Shown piece by piece: positions 16,634 through 24,980 of a stretch of 40,668 bases of DNA; within the stretch, counting starts at the first letter, position 1, and every line of letters starts with the position of its first letter. The notes beneath the pieces are model-generated. The model saw only the letters and a program-made list of their open reading frames with translations. It searched no databases and was not told the DNA's origin. Source of the stretch: an uncultured Fibrobacter sp. (GTDB lineage Bacteria; Fibrobacterota; Fibrobacteria; Fibrobacterales; Fibrobacteraceae). The position numbers and the translations under genes were made by a program. The DNA is taken from contig CAMKLO010000031.1 in NCBI GenBank assembly GCA_946413655.1, forward strand, positions 1 through 40,668, in the 5' to 3' direction.

Positions 16634-17899
16634 ATGCTACAATATCAAAAAATCTTTTTTCTCCTATTTTTTACCATTTCAGCAGTTTCTCATGCTGGTG
16701 GTGCCGCCTCCCTTATAGGACAAAAAAGTAAAATGGATGACTACAATTATTCATTTGAAACCAAAATTACTTTTTTAAGCGATTGTTCGCAAAACGCAAA
16801 TGAACAGGTTTGTGAATGCGTTTTAAACAAGCTACAAAGGAAATATAGTGAGAAGGCCTATCTTAAATTAGATGGAGATTTACAAAAAAACGTCAAGCGC
16901 CCTGAATTCGTTCGATTTATTACAACAGCAACAAAAGAATGTGATGAAGAAATCACCATAGATCAAGTACTCGATCAAGTAACAACAATCTCTGAAAAAG
17001 AAACTCTACAATTTATTGAAGATTTACAAAAAGAAGAAACTAAAAAAAATTTTATTCCAGAGTGTGCATCGGCTTCACCAGCATACGATAAACCAACTGC
17101 ATTAAAAGTTTGTGAATGCGCATACAATCATATGGTTGGAGATATACCTCGTTTAAAACAAATGATTATTGAAAAAGGTTACCCAGACACAACTAACAAC
17201 TGGGGCTATGAATACATGATTGAATGCGCTCCTGAAGAATATACACCACATGTAATAAAATTTTTCATTAATATTTTAAATGAAAATGGAATTCCCAAAT
17301 CTGTGGCACAATGTATGGCCAATGTTTTAAAAAAAGAGTATTCTTTTAAATCATTCGTCACAGCAGCCTTAGAACAAGGCGTTGCCTACGATTTAATGAT
17401 AAACACAATATATTCAAAATGCAAAAATCAGGTGTTATTTAATGATTACAGTGACTATGAGTCTTCTAACATCGATAACGGAAATAGCAATCATAATGAA
17501 TCTAGTAGCTTTAGTAACGGGCTTGTCAGTTTACTAGGGGGTGGTATAGCAACCAAAGCAAAGGGGTCTATAAAAACGCCATCCATGCAAGATATTGATA
17601 TAAAAGAAGGATCTTCTCGCTCTGCAGCTGACATCATGAAAGTAGTGCGACAAAGGACTCCTGGTTTACGTCATATTTACAACTATTCCTTAAAAAAGAG
17701 GCCTGGTTTTCAGGGAAAAGTAACATTAAAGATCGCGATAGCTTCGAACGGAGAGATTATCAAAATCATTATAGAATCATCTACGACTGGCTTTGACGAT
17801 TTCGATAATGACATAAAAAACGCTGTGAGCAGATGGACTTTTGGTAAAATTTCATCAGGGAAAACGGTAGTTACCATTCCATTTACATTTTCAGAATGA
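16634..17899 (+). CDS. Exported protein with AgmX/PglI (TonB-C-like) C-terminal domain, 421 aa
   Basis: A signal peptide (about residues 1-21, ending AVSHA) is followed by a cysteine-rich alpha-helical region (residues 45-260) with repeated C-x-C-V/A patterns (VCECVLNKL, VCECAYNHM, SVAQCMANVL). After a Ser/Asn-rich linker comes a C-terminal domain of about 95 residues beginning RSAADIMKVVRQRTPGLRHI. This domain contains GKVTLKIAIASNGEI and DNDIKNAVSRWTF, matching the AgmX/PglI or energy-transducer C-terminal fold. The N-terminal part recurs as three similar Cys-containing modules. The role is probably in the envelope. A terminator precedes system A, so it is not part of that operon. Confidence 0.75.
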   Translation: MLQYQKIFFLLFFTISAVSHAGGAASLIGQKSKMDDYNYSFETKITFLSDCSQNANEQVCECVLNKLQRKYSEKAYLKLDGDLQKNVKRPEFVRFITTATKECDEEITIDQVLDQVTTISEKETLQFIEDLQKEETKKNFIPECASASPAYDKPTALKVCECAYNHMVGDIPRLKQMIIEKGYPDTTNNWGYEYMIECAPEEYTPHVIKFFINILNENGIPKSVAQCMANVLKKEYSFKSFVTAALEQGVAYDLMINTIYSKCKNQVLFNDYSDYESSNIDNGNSNHNESSSFSNGLVSLLGGGIATKAKGSIKTPSMQDIDIKEGSSRSAADIMKVVRQRTPGLRHIYNYSLKKRPGFQGKVTLKIAIASNGEIIKIIIESSTTGFDDFDNDIKNAVSRWTFGKISSGKTVVTIPFTFSE

Positions 17900-17925
17900 T
17901 TAATTTGATTATCAAGATCAAAAAT

Positions 17926-17955
17926 AACGTTCGGATAAAACCGAGCGTCTTTTTG
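17926..17955 (+). terminator. Terminator after the AgmX-like gene
   Basis: ACGTTCGG, loop ATAAAA, CCGAGCGT, then CTTTTTG: a paired stem with one G-T step, about 30 bases after the stop at 17899. Confidence 0.75.
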
Positions 17956-17970
17956 TTTACGTGAAAACAA

Positions 17971-18034
17971 CAGTATAAAATAAAACATTACATATTTTTC
18001 TTTTTTTTTCGCAAAAACAATGTATTTTATACTG
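17971..18034 (+). promoter_or_regulatory. 12-bp inverted repeat over the likely promoter of system A
   Basis: CAGTATAAAATA (17971-17982) and TATTTTATACTG (18023-18034) are perfect inverted repeats 40 bases apart. The right arm contains TATACT (18028-18033), a good -10 box; the matching -35 position is only T-rich. This arrangement could bind a repressor that loops the promoter. The TTG start at 18061 lies 27 bases further on. Confidence 0.5.
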
Positions 18035-18060
18035 AGTGGATGGGTGAAAGGAGTTCTCTT

Positions 18061-18720
18061 TTGAATTTCGAAAAGAAAAAAGTCGAGAGGCGCACAAAAC
18101 TTTCGTCCATCGCCAAAAAAGCAATCGCTACATCGCTTGGAATAGTTACATCGGTAACAATATTCGCTTGCGACGGGGATATGTCAACGGATCCCACATC
18201 AGATACAGTACCAAACGGCCCGACAAAAGAAAGCTCCGACAGCCAACAAAATTTTTCTTCTAGCAGCAAATACCTTGACATTCCACAAAGCCATGAAGCC
18301 ATCAGCAGCGAGGTGCTAGAAGCGCTATCTTCTGCAGCCGAGTCCGCGAACAGTTCCTCCGCAGCCCCCGCCAGTGCTGCAGACTCGTCCGCAAGCAGTT
18401 TGGCAAACGCCCCCTCCTCTGTAGTACAACCTCACTCCTCGGCAACGCAAAATTTAAGCAGTTCCTCCGCAGTTCCGTCAAGCCCGTCCTCAAGCTCATT
18501 TAAATTTGGAGACACCCTCCCTGGTTACCAAGAATGTCCTCCCCCATTCCCTTCTACCGACCCCTGCAAATGCGTTCCAGACGGAACCACAGTAAAGTAT
18601 CAAACCGAATTCGGAGTTCAAGTCATCATGTACCCCCAATCGTCATCGAGCTATAGCGGCAACGGATTTACATTCAGCAATGTCACGACTTCGAACGCAA
18701 CGAAATCATTGCTTAAATAG
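18061..18720 (+). CDS. System A precursor-like lipoprotein 1 (219 aa)
   Basis: The start is best placed at TTG 18061: AAAGGAG lies seven bases upstream and the resulting MNFEKKKVERRTKLSS lines up with MKIEKK starts of the two paralogues. An ATG at 18040 is in frame but lies before the ribosome site. Residues 1-37 form a signal-like segment ending in lipobox IFAC. The conserved block DIPQSHEAISSEVLEALSSA follows, then a long Ser/Ala-rich linker. The C-terminal segment has C residues (QECPPPFPSTDPCKC) and ends NVTTSNATKSLLK, sharing the VTT motif. It is probably exported and lipidated, and is a candidate substrate of the downstream radical SAM enzyme. Confidence 0.7.
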   Translation: MNFEKKKVERRTKLSSIAKKAIATSLGIVTSVTIFACDGDMSTDPTSDTVPNGPTKESSDSQQNFSSSSKYLDIPQSHEAISSEVLEALSSAAESANSSSAAPASAADSSASSLANAPSSVVQPHSSATQNLSSSSAVPSSPSSSSFKFGDTLPGYQECPPPFPSTDPCKCVPDGTTVKYQTEFGVQVIMYPQSSSSYSGNGFTFSNVTTSNATKSLLK

Positions 18721-18882
18721 ACAAGAGAACGGGAAAAAAATGGTTCCTGTTTCCCCATATTCTCTATATGCAACGCATGCAACAAAATCGTGCGGGCGGT
18801 GCACCTAAAACAAGCTAAAAGAGGTCTTTAAACTCCAAAACAATCTATATTGATAATATGTAGTGTTTTTGGAGAATTTTAT

Positions 18883-19548
18883 ATGAAAATAGAGAAAAAA
18901 AGGGTAACAAGCAACTTCAAATTTTCAAGTGCGGCAAGAACCGCCATCGCAGCAGCTTTTGGAATAGCCGCAACCGCAGCCGTTAGCGGTTGTAGCGAAA
19001 ACTCCGATAGCATTGCAGGCCCCACACAAGACCCTGTTCCGGCAAGATCAAATACAGAAACCCAAACAGAATCAACTGTAGAACCCAACGAACTTAATGC
19101 GGACGCGTCGAGTTCAAGTCAAATTGTCGATATTCCTTCAAGCCACGAAGCGGTCAGCAGTTCTGTCATCGAAGCCCTTTCTTCAGCGGCAGCACCGAGC
19201 AAAAAATATTCTTCATCTTACATATCCTCAGGCGTTTCATCCGCCAGAGCGCCGCAGCCCGTCTCTAGCAGTTCTTCTAACGTTCTTGCACAAGACACTA
19301 CAAATAAATCGTCAGATATTACACCCAATTCCTCCAATTCCGGCGAATACCCTATTGTCTATCCCAGAGACTCAATAAATATCAATCCAAGCATTTTCCC
19401 AATTGATACTCTATCAACACCCAAAATCGATACGCTCAATGTGCATCTATGCAATGAAGTTCAAACAGATTCAACAGGTACAAAATGCTATAATATCCAT
19501 GTCATGAGCATGGTGACCACATTTGAACTAGACGACATTACAGCATAA
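18883..19548 (+). CDS. System A precursor-like lipoprotein 2 (221 aa)
   Basis: The start at ATG 18883 (MKIEKKRV) has GGAG nine bases upstream; the longer frame from 18850 is not supported. It has an N-terminal signal with lipobox VSGC, the conserved block DIPSSHEAVSSSVIEALSSA, a Ser-rich linker, and a conserved C-terminus: VHLC, ten residues, C, then SMVTTFELDDITA. It is a paralogue of the flanking genes. Divergence lies mostly in the linker, while the two ends are conserved, as expected for a leader-plus-core precursor. The gap 18721-18882 before it holds no gene. Confidence 0.7.
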   Translation: MKIEKKRVTSNFKFSSAARTAIAAAFGIAATAAVSGCSENSDSIAGPTQDPVPARSNTETQTESTVEPNELNADASSSSQIVDIPSSHEAVSSSVIEALSSAAAPSKKYSSSYISSGVSSARAPQPVSSSSSNVLAQDTTNKSSDITPNSSNSGEYPIVYPRDSININPSIFPIDTLSTPKIDTLNVHLCNEVQTDSTGTKCYNIHVMSMVTTFELDDITA

Positions 19549-19556
19549 GAACATTT

Positions 19557-20111
19557 ATGAAAATCGAAAAGAAAAAAGTCATCGGAAGTTCAAATATTAG
19601 CAGCATCGCCAAAAGCACGTTTGCTGTCGCTTTGGGGATTACAACTGTCAGCATGACCGCTTGCGAAGATCCCTCATCGGCTTTGCGTAACGATAACGAA
19701 CCCGATATCAACATTTCTAACGATACCGCGGTAAGCAGTTCCAGCGAGGCGCAAGCGCAGTCCAGTTCCAGCAAAGTTATCGACATTCCAAAAAGCTATG
19801 AGCATTACAGCAGTTCCGCCATCGAAGCGCTTTCTTCGGCATCGCAACCAGTATCACGCCCTATCAGTTCTTCAATAATATCAGCAGGCATACCTCACGT
19901 TTATTCATCACCAACCGTTCCGCCAAGCAGTTCAAGCGCCAACGACGAAATCATCAAGAATAATCCAGAAATTGATTTGACGCCTATCCCAACCGATTTT
20001 CCTGCAATCAAAGACTCGCTTATTCGCATTCACCTTTGTGAAGACCCCAACAGTCCGGGATGCCTCATCGAAAGCATGGTCACCACCTTAGAAACAAACG
20101 ATATCGCATGA
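19557..20111 (+). CDS. System A precursor-like lipoprotein 3 (184 aa)
   Basis: It begins MKIEKKKVIGSSNISSIAKS and has lipobox MTAC, the block DIPKSYEHYSSSAIEALSSA, a Ser/Pro-rich linker and a C-terminus IHLC, seven residues, C, then ESMVTTLETNDIA. Eight bases separate it from the second paralogue. Its stop TGA overlaps the ATG of the radical SAM gene (ATGA), which ties the enzyme's translation to this substrate candidate. Confidence 0.72.
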   Translation: MKIEKKKVIGSSNISSIAKSTFAVALGITTVSMTACEDPSSALRNDNEPDINISNDTAVSSSSEAQAQSSSSKVIDIPKSYEHYSSSAIEALSSASQPVSRPISSSIISAGIPHVYSSPTVPPSSSSANDEIIKNNPEIDLTPIPTDFPAIKDSLIRIHLCEDPNSPGCLIESMVTTLETNDIA

Positions 20112-21205
20112 ACCTAGTCCTTTGCCTTACAGAACAGTGTAATTTACGCTGCACTTACTGCTATTACAAAGAGACGCAGGCTGACCGCAAAACGGTCATG
20201 GATGATGCTACGCTCGAACAGGCGATTCGTATCGCGCTCGAACGCACGGTTTACTTTAAACAACAGTATCTGAACATCACGTTCTTTGGGGGGGAGCCGC
20301 TTTTGCGAAGAGACGCCATTTATAAAGGTGTCGAATTCGCAAAGGCGGTTGTCGCCGAAGCCATAGACGAAGGCAAAATTTCAAAAAATTTCAAGTTGCA
20401 GTTTGCCGTCAATACGAACGGCACGCTATTCGACGATGAATTTTTCGATTTTTGCGAAAAGGAACATTTCTGCATTTACCTTTCGCTCGACGGCCCGGAA
20501 CATCACCACGACATCGCCCGCCGAACTGTAAGCGGGACTGGCAGTTTCAAGGCCATCGAAAAGAACATTCCTCGTTTTGTAAAACTCGGCGCGGTAGCAT
20601 TATGCACAATTACGCGTCCACATATCGACACCGTTTTCGAGAGCGTCAAATGGCTGCACGAACAAGGATTCCAGAGCCTTACCACAAGCGTCGATTTTGA
20701 TGGCAAATGGAGCGGAGACGATTTTGACAGGCTTGCCTTGCAATACCAGAAAATGGCAAAATATTGGAAGGAATGCCGCGAAAAAGGCGATAAAGTCTTT
20801 ATCGGAACGATTCATGACAAGGTAAAGCTGGCTCTTATAAATTCGCGTTACAGGCTCTATTCTTGTCACGTCTATAATGGAGCGGTCGGCGTAGCCACAA
20901 ATGGAAACATTTTCCCCTGCACGCGATTTATCACCTCAAACTCAAACACCCGTTACGTGCAGGGGAATGTCTTTACCGGATTTGATGAAGCTGCTTGCGA
21001 AGAAATCCGTGAATTTTTGGATAGCGACAAAAAAGAATGCGAAGGTTGCGATATCCGTTACCGTTGCTGCGCGCATGAATGCGCCTGCACATCGTTCTAT
21101 ACGACAGGAAGTATCGAAGGAGTCTCGCCCGAAGTCTGCACGCACGAGAGAATGCTGACCGAAATCTGCGATACGCTACTGGAGCGTTTAGATAGTAGAA
21201 TTTAG
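20108..21205 (+). CDS. Radical SAM/SPASM peptide maturase, 365 aa
   Basis: The start at 20108 gives MNLVLCLTEQ, right before the cluster motif CNLRCTYCYY (C11, C15, C18) that binds the SAM [4Fe-4S]. GGEP lies at 61-64. The C-terminal SPASM region holds many cysteines (CHVYNG, IFPCTRF, CEGCDIRYRCC, ECAC, CTHE) for auxiliary clusters. Such enzymes modify peptide or protein side chains. Family logic resembles the rSAM/lipoprotein pairs described in Bacteroidetes; that parallel is inference. The gene overlaps precursor-like gene 3 by four bases. A longer frame from 20060 lies inside that gene and is not needed. Confidence 0.9.
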   Translation: MNLVLCLTEQCNLRCTYCYYKETQADRKTVMDDATLEQAIRIALERTVYFKQQYLNITFFGGEPLLRRDAIYKGVEFAKAVVAEAIDEGKISKNFKLQFAVNTNGTLFDDEFFDFCEKEHFCIYLSLDGPEHHHDIARRTVSGTGSFKAIEKNIPRFVKLGAVALCTITRPHIDTVFESVKWLHEQGFQSLTTSVDFDGKWSGDDFDRLALQYQKMAKYWKECREKGDKVFIGTIHDKVKLALINSRYRLYSCHVYNGAVGVATNGNIFPCTRFITSNSNTRYVQGNVFTGFDEAACEEIREFLDSDKKECEGCDIRYRCCAHECACTSFYTTGSIEGVSPEVCTHERMLTEICDTLLERLDSRI

Positions 21206-21209
21206 GGAC

Positions 21210-21245
21210 GTCATCCTGAACGGCGCCAGCCGGAAGGATCCAGTG
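21210..21245. repeat. Dispersed palindrome GTCATCCTGAA...GGATCCAG (copy 4)
   Basis: Begins GTCATCCTGAACGGCGCC and ends GGAAGGATCCAGT, starting five bases after the radical SAM stop. It matches the copy at 11787-11819 in inverted orientation. Confidence 0.65.
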
Positions 21246-21296
21246 AAGTTTTAGTCGGCAGAACTTAGAATTAAAGATTTGTTGTTAGGAGAAAAA

Positions 21297-21336
21297 GCGC
21301 CTAGACCCTTAAGGAGGGAGGGAGGGGTCTAGGCGC
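21297..21336 (-). terminator. Terminator of the GH8 gene
   Basis: GCGCCTAGACCC and GGGTCTAGGCGC form a perfect 12-bp stem with a 16-base loop. On the minus strand it is followed by TTTTTC, starting 14 bases after the GH8 stop at 21350. Confidence 0.9.
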
Positions 21337-21349
21337 ATCCATGTGAAGA

Positions 21350-22927
21350 TTATCGCACGGATATTTTACGTGAATAAACGCGATTGCGGGAAGCCGCTTT
21401 CACAATATAAATTCCACTTTGTCCACGCGTTTTCCAAAGGAAATCTTTACCGGCAAACTGGGCTACCATTTGCCCGTTCAAGTCGAAAATGCTCCAGTTT
21501 GCATTTTCAGGAACAGACATCAAAACGGCTCCGTCCAAGTGATTGACTTTCAAACCCGCAACCGTAGCGAAGCGGCCAACAGAAATCCTTGAAGGAGTCA
21601 GTGACGATGAATCGCCAACGGTCGCCGCCTTCGGATTGTCGATGGCGTCGATAACGTTCACAAAAGCGCCACTCATCATTGAGGTTCCGAACCAGGCGAG
21701 GAACTGGTCGAAATACATTTCGTTGTGGAGCGTATCTTCGAGCGCACCAGATTCGTCCTTTGCTTTTCCAAAGTAATCGCGGCCTTCGTAGAACTTGCCC
21801 ATCTCTTCGCTGAACGCGATACGGTCTGCTTTCTCGCCCACCGCCATCGCGGCAGTCGCCCACATGCCGATTGTTAAATGGCTATGTTCGCGGCGATAGC
21901 GCCATGTCGTCGTATCCTTCGAGTTGTTAAAATCATACCATTTGTCATCGGCCGGCAAAAGTTCGCCTGCGTTCTCTATTTGGTAGAAGTTCGCCGCTTT
22001 CGCTCCACCCTTGGAATTAATGAATGTCAGCGCATTCTTGAGGAACGACTTTGCCCGTTGTTCGTCGAACCAGATAGCATCAATCGCGACACGCCACAAG
22101 ATGCGAATGGCATCCTTGTAAAAGCCCTTGCTTTCGAAATAAGCGTTGTAACCAAGACCAGCCGAACCAACCCAGCCGCCATTAGGAGTCATCCAGTCCG
22201 GCACCATGCCCATGCTATAGCCGGGGCTTTTGGAAATGATTTCGTAGGACTTATCGACAACCTTGTTCCAGCGGTCGCCATTGCTATCGAACTTGGCAAA
22301 AATCTTGTACCATGCCGGAGAGAAATACCCCGGATTCACAAATGAGCGACCACCCCACCCTGCTCCCGGAGCGAGAATGCCGTCACTAGTGACCTGCCCG
22401 GAACTCCACATGCAATCGAGAATTTTCTGCGCATGGGTTTTGTAATCGTAACCGAATTTTGTAGAAGTATATGCTTTCCACTTGCCCGCATATACAAGTT
22501 TGTCTGCAAAAATCAAGGCGAGGGCGATATCTTCTTCGGCATCGGAGGCAGCGCCCATTCCGACAATTTTTCCATCAACGGACATCTGCCAGTTGTAATA
22601 GCATTTTCCCCACATGGTGGAATTAGCCTCGTCCCACATCTTGTTGAAAGAGGCCTGGTCATTTGCATAAAGCGCGACAAGCATGCCGTATCCAACGCCT
22701 TCACTCACAGCATCGCCAGGAGCTTCGCTTTTGGGGCGGTGAATTAGGCCTACACCGGCACTATAGGGCTGGATGTTTCGGCGGATAAGTCCTTGCCACG
22801 TGCTATCAAGCGCGGCATTCCAATAAGCAGCATCCACTTTGGGTTGCGCATTGGGCAAATCAAGAACTGCAAATGTTGTGGTAATTGCCGCTGCTACGCA
22901 GAAAGGCACAATACGAGAAATAAACAT
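21350..22927 (-). CDS. Glycoside hydrolase family 8 enzyme (endoglucanase-like), exported
   Basis: The start at ATG 22927 (MFISRIVPFCVAAAITTTFA) has GGAGG directly upstream; the longer frame to 22957 is not needed. The signal peptide is followed by a GH8 (alpha/alpha)6 domain to about residue 440. It has the general acid Glu in SEGVGYGMLVAL and the Asp motif ASDAEEDIALALIF, plus GYFSPAWY and GYNAYFES. GH8 enzymes cut beta-1,4-glucans, xylan or chitosan; cellulase activity is the likely one in Fibrobacter. The last 75 residues (SIFDLNGQMVAQF, SGIYIVKA, YSRKISVR) resemble type IX secretion sorting tails. It has its own promoter and terminator. Confidence 0.92.
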   Translation of the reverse strand: MFISRIVPFCVAAAITTTFAVLDLPNAQPKVDAAYWNAALDSTWQGLIRRNIQPYSAGVGLIHRPKSEAPGDAVSEGVGYGMLVALYANDQASFNKMWDEANSTMWGKCYYNWQMSVDGKIVGMGAASDAEEDIALALIFADKLVYAGKWKAYTSTKFGYDYKTHAQKILDCMWSSGQVTSDGILAPGAGWGGRSFVNPGYFSPAWYKIFAKFDSNGDRWNKVVDKSYEIISKSPGYSMGMVPDWMTPNGGWVGSAGLGYNAYFESKGFYKDAIRILWRVAIDAIWFDEQRAKSFLKNALTFINSKGGAKAANFYQIENAGELLPADDKWYDFNNSKDTTTWRYRREHSHLTIGMWATAAMAVGEKADRIAFSEEMGKFYEGRDYFGKAKDESGALEDTLHNEMYFDQFLAWFGTSMMSGAFVNVIDAIDNPKAATVGDSSSLTPSRISVGRFATVAGLKVNHLDGAVLMSVPENANWSIFDLNGQMVAQFAGKDFLWKTRGQSGIYIVKAASRNRVYSRKISVR

Positions 22928-22960
22928 ATAACCTCCACACACCAGCCTTATCCGCATTTA

Positions 22961-22989
22961 TATTTAGAAATTTTGAGCGAAAAAATCAA
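22961..22989 (-). promoter_or_regulatory. Promoter of the GH8 gene
   Basis: Minus-strand TTGATT (22989-22984), 17 bases, TAAATA (22966-22961), about 34 bases before the ATG at 22927. Confidence 0.55.
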
Positions 22990-23063
22990 GTACAAAAAAA
23001 TTTGTGATGACCGCAAACACAACATGACCAGTTTACATCAATACTCCAGTCAGGCAGTCGATT

Positions 23064-24713
23064 TTACAACTGGACAGTTTCATCGCACATGGCACAAACC
23101 GCTGTGCGGTGCGTCACAAAAATCATCGTTTTTTCTGGGAAAGACGCAAACAACCGTTTGTAAAGTTCCGTTTCAGTTCCCTCGTCCAACGAAGAACTGA
23201 TTTCGTCGAAAAGCAAAATATTTCCTGGGCGCAAAAGACCGCGGGCAATAGCAATGCGCTGGGCCTGCCCCTCACTCAAACCACGAGCGCGTTCGCCAAG
23301 TTCAAAATCAATTCCGCCGGCAAGATCAAGGACGAAATCCGCACAGGCCACATGCAACGCATTTTTCATTTCCGACTCGCTCGCATCCGGATTTGCCAAC
23401 AGCAGATTGTCACGGATGGAGCCGTTCATTAGAGTGTTCCCTTGCGGCACATAGACGAAATTCGGGCGGGTCGCTTCGGAAATGGCAACGTTCTCTCCGT
23501 CAACGTCATCTTGAGAAATCTTGCGACCTGAATAAATCTGCATTTTCCCGGAGGCCGGTTCGACAAAGCCGAGCAAAAGCCTGAAGAGCGTCGTTTTACC
23601 TTTGCCCGTCTCCCCCATGATGGCCGTTTTGCTAGCGGGCTTAAAGTCATGCGAAAAATCAGCGACAATTTCATGGTCGCCATTGGCATAAGCAAAGCGG
23701 ACATTTTCCAAACTTACGCCCAGAGGGCCGTCCAACACGACATCAGGAACGTGCTCACGGTTGCCGCACCCAGCTTCCAGTTCTTCCAGGCGATCGATAC
23801 TCGCCGTGGAATGCACCAGTTGCGGAACCATCCCAAGCAAGGTAAGAATCGGATGCTGGATTTGCCCCACCAGCTGCAAGAAAGATGTCATCACGCCGAA
23901 CGTAATCGTTCCGTCGCGGAGTCCTAGACCGCCCCATACAAAGGCAAGCAAATAGCCAAGACCAAAAGCAGAACCAATCGCAAAACGGGCTACGGCGGTA
24001 AAGCGGGTACGGCGCAGCACCTCATGTTCAAGTTTGTCCTGTTTAAGGTTCAAATGTTTTGTTACCCAGTTTTCGCTCTCAAGCGAACGCAACACCGCAT
24101 TGAATTCGACGCCTTCTTGCACCTGCATCTGGATTTTACTTTCACTCTCACGGATAGCGAGCGTCATTTTCCGCAGTCTGCGCGAAATCAACTTGCCAAT
24201 CACGACCATCACAGGTGTAATCAATAGCAGCGCCCACGCAAGCCGAGCATCAAACCAACGCATAAGCATGAACGCGCCAACAAGCTGGATGCATGTAACA
24301 GCCATCTGCGGAATCGTATCCATCTCGGAGTTACTGATGTTTTCAATATCCTTGGATAGCCTTGACGTAACGTCGCCCGAATGGAGTTCGTGACCGTCAA
24401 AAAGTTGACGCCTGAACAACGTCTCAAAGTAGAATAACCTAAGAGCGTTCGACTTTTTAACCGTGGCGGCATTCGTCATGTAATAATATACAAGCCGCAG
24501 AATAATCACCCCGACCACAGTCGAGACAAGCAACAATATCATACGAACAACATCGTCCGATGAACCTGTGCGAATCGTCTCGTCGATAAAGCGCTTGCTC
24601 AGCCATATCATCAAAAGACCGAGCGCCACGCGCCCAGTCCCCAACAAAACGCGGGTCGCAATATTTACACGGAACCCGCACGTTCCACGCCATAGCCAGG
24701 CGACATAGTTCAT
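23064..24713 (-). CDS. System B ABC exporter (fused TM and ATPase), 549 aa
   Basis: An ABC transporter half-molecule with a six-helix type I exporter domain (about residues 15-310) and an ATPase domain (about 325-549). The ATPase has Walker A GETGKGKTT, signature LSEGQAQRIAIARGLL, Walker B ILLFDEISSSLD and switch His in FVTHRTAV. There is no N-terminal C39 peptidase domain, so cargo must be cut by another enzyme, possibly the S26-type peptidase of this operon. The ATG at 24713 overlaps the PqqD-gene stop (ATGA); a longer start at 24737 lies inside that gene. As the last gene of the run, it probably exports the modified peptides. Confidence 0.93.
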   Translation of the reverse strand: MNYVAWLWRGTCGFRVNIATRVLLGTGRVALGLLMIWLSKRFIDETIRTGSSDDVVRMILLLVSTVVGVIILRLVYYYMTNAATVKKSNALRLFYFETLFRRQLFDGHELHSGDVTSRLSKDIENISNSEMDTIPQMAVTCIQLVGAFMLMRWFDARLAWALLLITPVMVVIGKLISRRLRKMTLAIRESESKIQMQVQEGVEFNAVLRSLESENWVTKHLNLKQDKLEHEVLRRTRFTAVARFAIGSAFGLGYLLAFVWGGLGLRDGTITFGVMTSFLQLVGQIQHPILTLLGMVPQLVHSTASIDRLEELEAGCGNREHVPDVVLDGPLGVSLENVRFAYANGDHEIVADFSHDFKPASKTAIMGETGKGKTTLFRLLLGFVEPASGKMQIYSGRKISQDDVDGENVAISEATRPNFVYVPQGNTLMNGSIRDNLLLANPDASESEMKNALHVACADFVLDLAGGIDFELGERARGLSEGQAQRIAIARGLLRPGNILLFDEISSSLDEGTETELYKRLFASFPEKTMIFVTHRTAVCAMCDETVQL

Positions 24714-24979
24714 TCGACCACGTTGACCTTTTGCCATTCGGCAACGATTGCGGCGACATCGGCTTTAGCCTGTTCCGCACTGACATCGTATTCGCCACAC
24801 AAGGCTTCGGCCAGCTTTTCGACCGTAAAATCGCCCATGTCGCAAGCCTTTTGCCAAAGCCAAGCGGCGGTTTCGTTCAAGCAAAGGAGCTTGCCAAAAT
24901 CAAGCGCACCGACACCTTCACCCATGATAACCTGTTCGCCGCACACTTCGCGCAACACAAATCCATTCTTTATACGCAT
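24710..24979 (-). CDS. System B PqqD-like peptide-binding (RRE) protein, 89 aa
   Basis: The start MRIKNGFVLREVCGE is at 24979, directly after the peptidase stop. The longer frame up to 25171 merely overlaps the peptidase gene. The fold pattern is that of PqqD: a beta hairpin (FVLREVCGEQVIMGEG), LNETAAWLWQKA, then VEKLAEALCGEYDVSAEQAKADV and VAEWQK. PqqD-like RREs hold the leader peptide of RiPP precursors and present it to modifying enzymes. In this operon the likely ligand is the Y-x-x-P leader of the two small peptides. The gene is coupled to the ABC gene by ATGA overlap. Confidence 0.88.
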   Translation of the reverse strand: MRIKNGFVLREVCGEQVIMGEGVGALDFGKLLCLNETAAWLWQKACDMGDFTVEKLAEALCGEYDVSAEQAKADVAAIVAEWQKVNVVE

Positions 24980-24980
24980 A

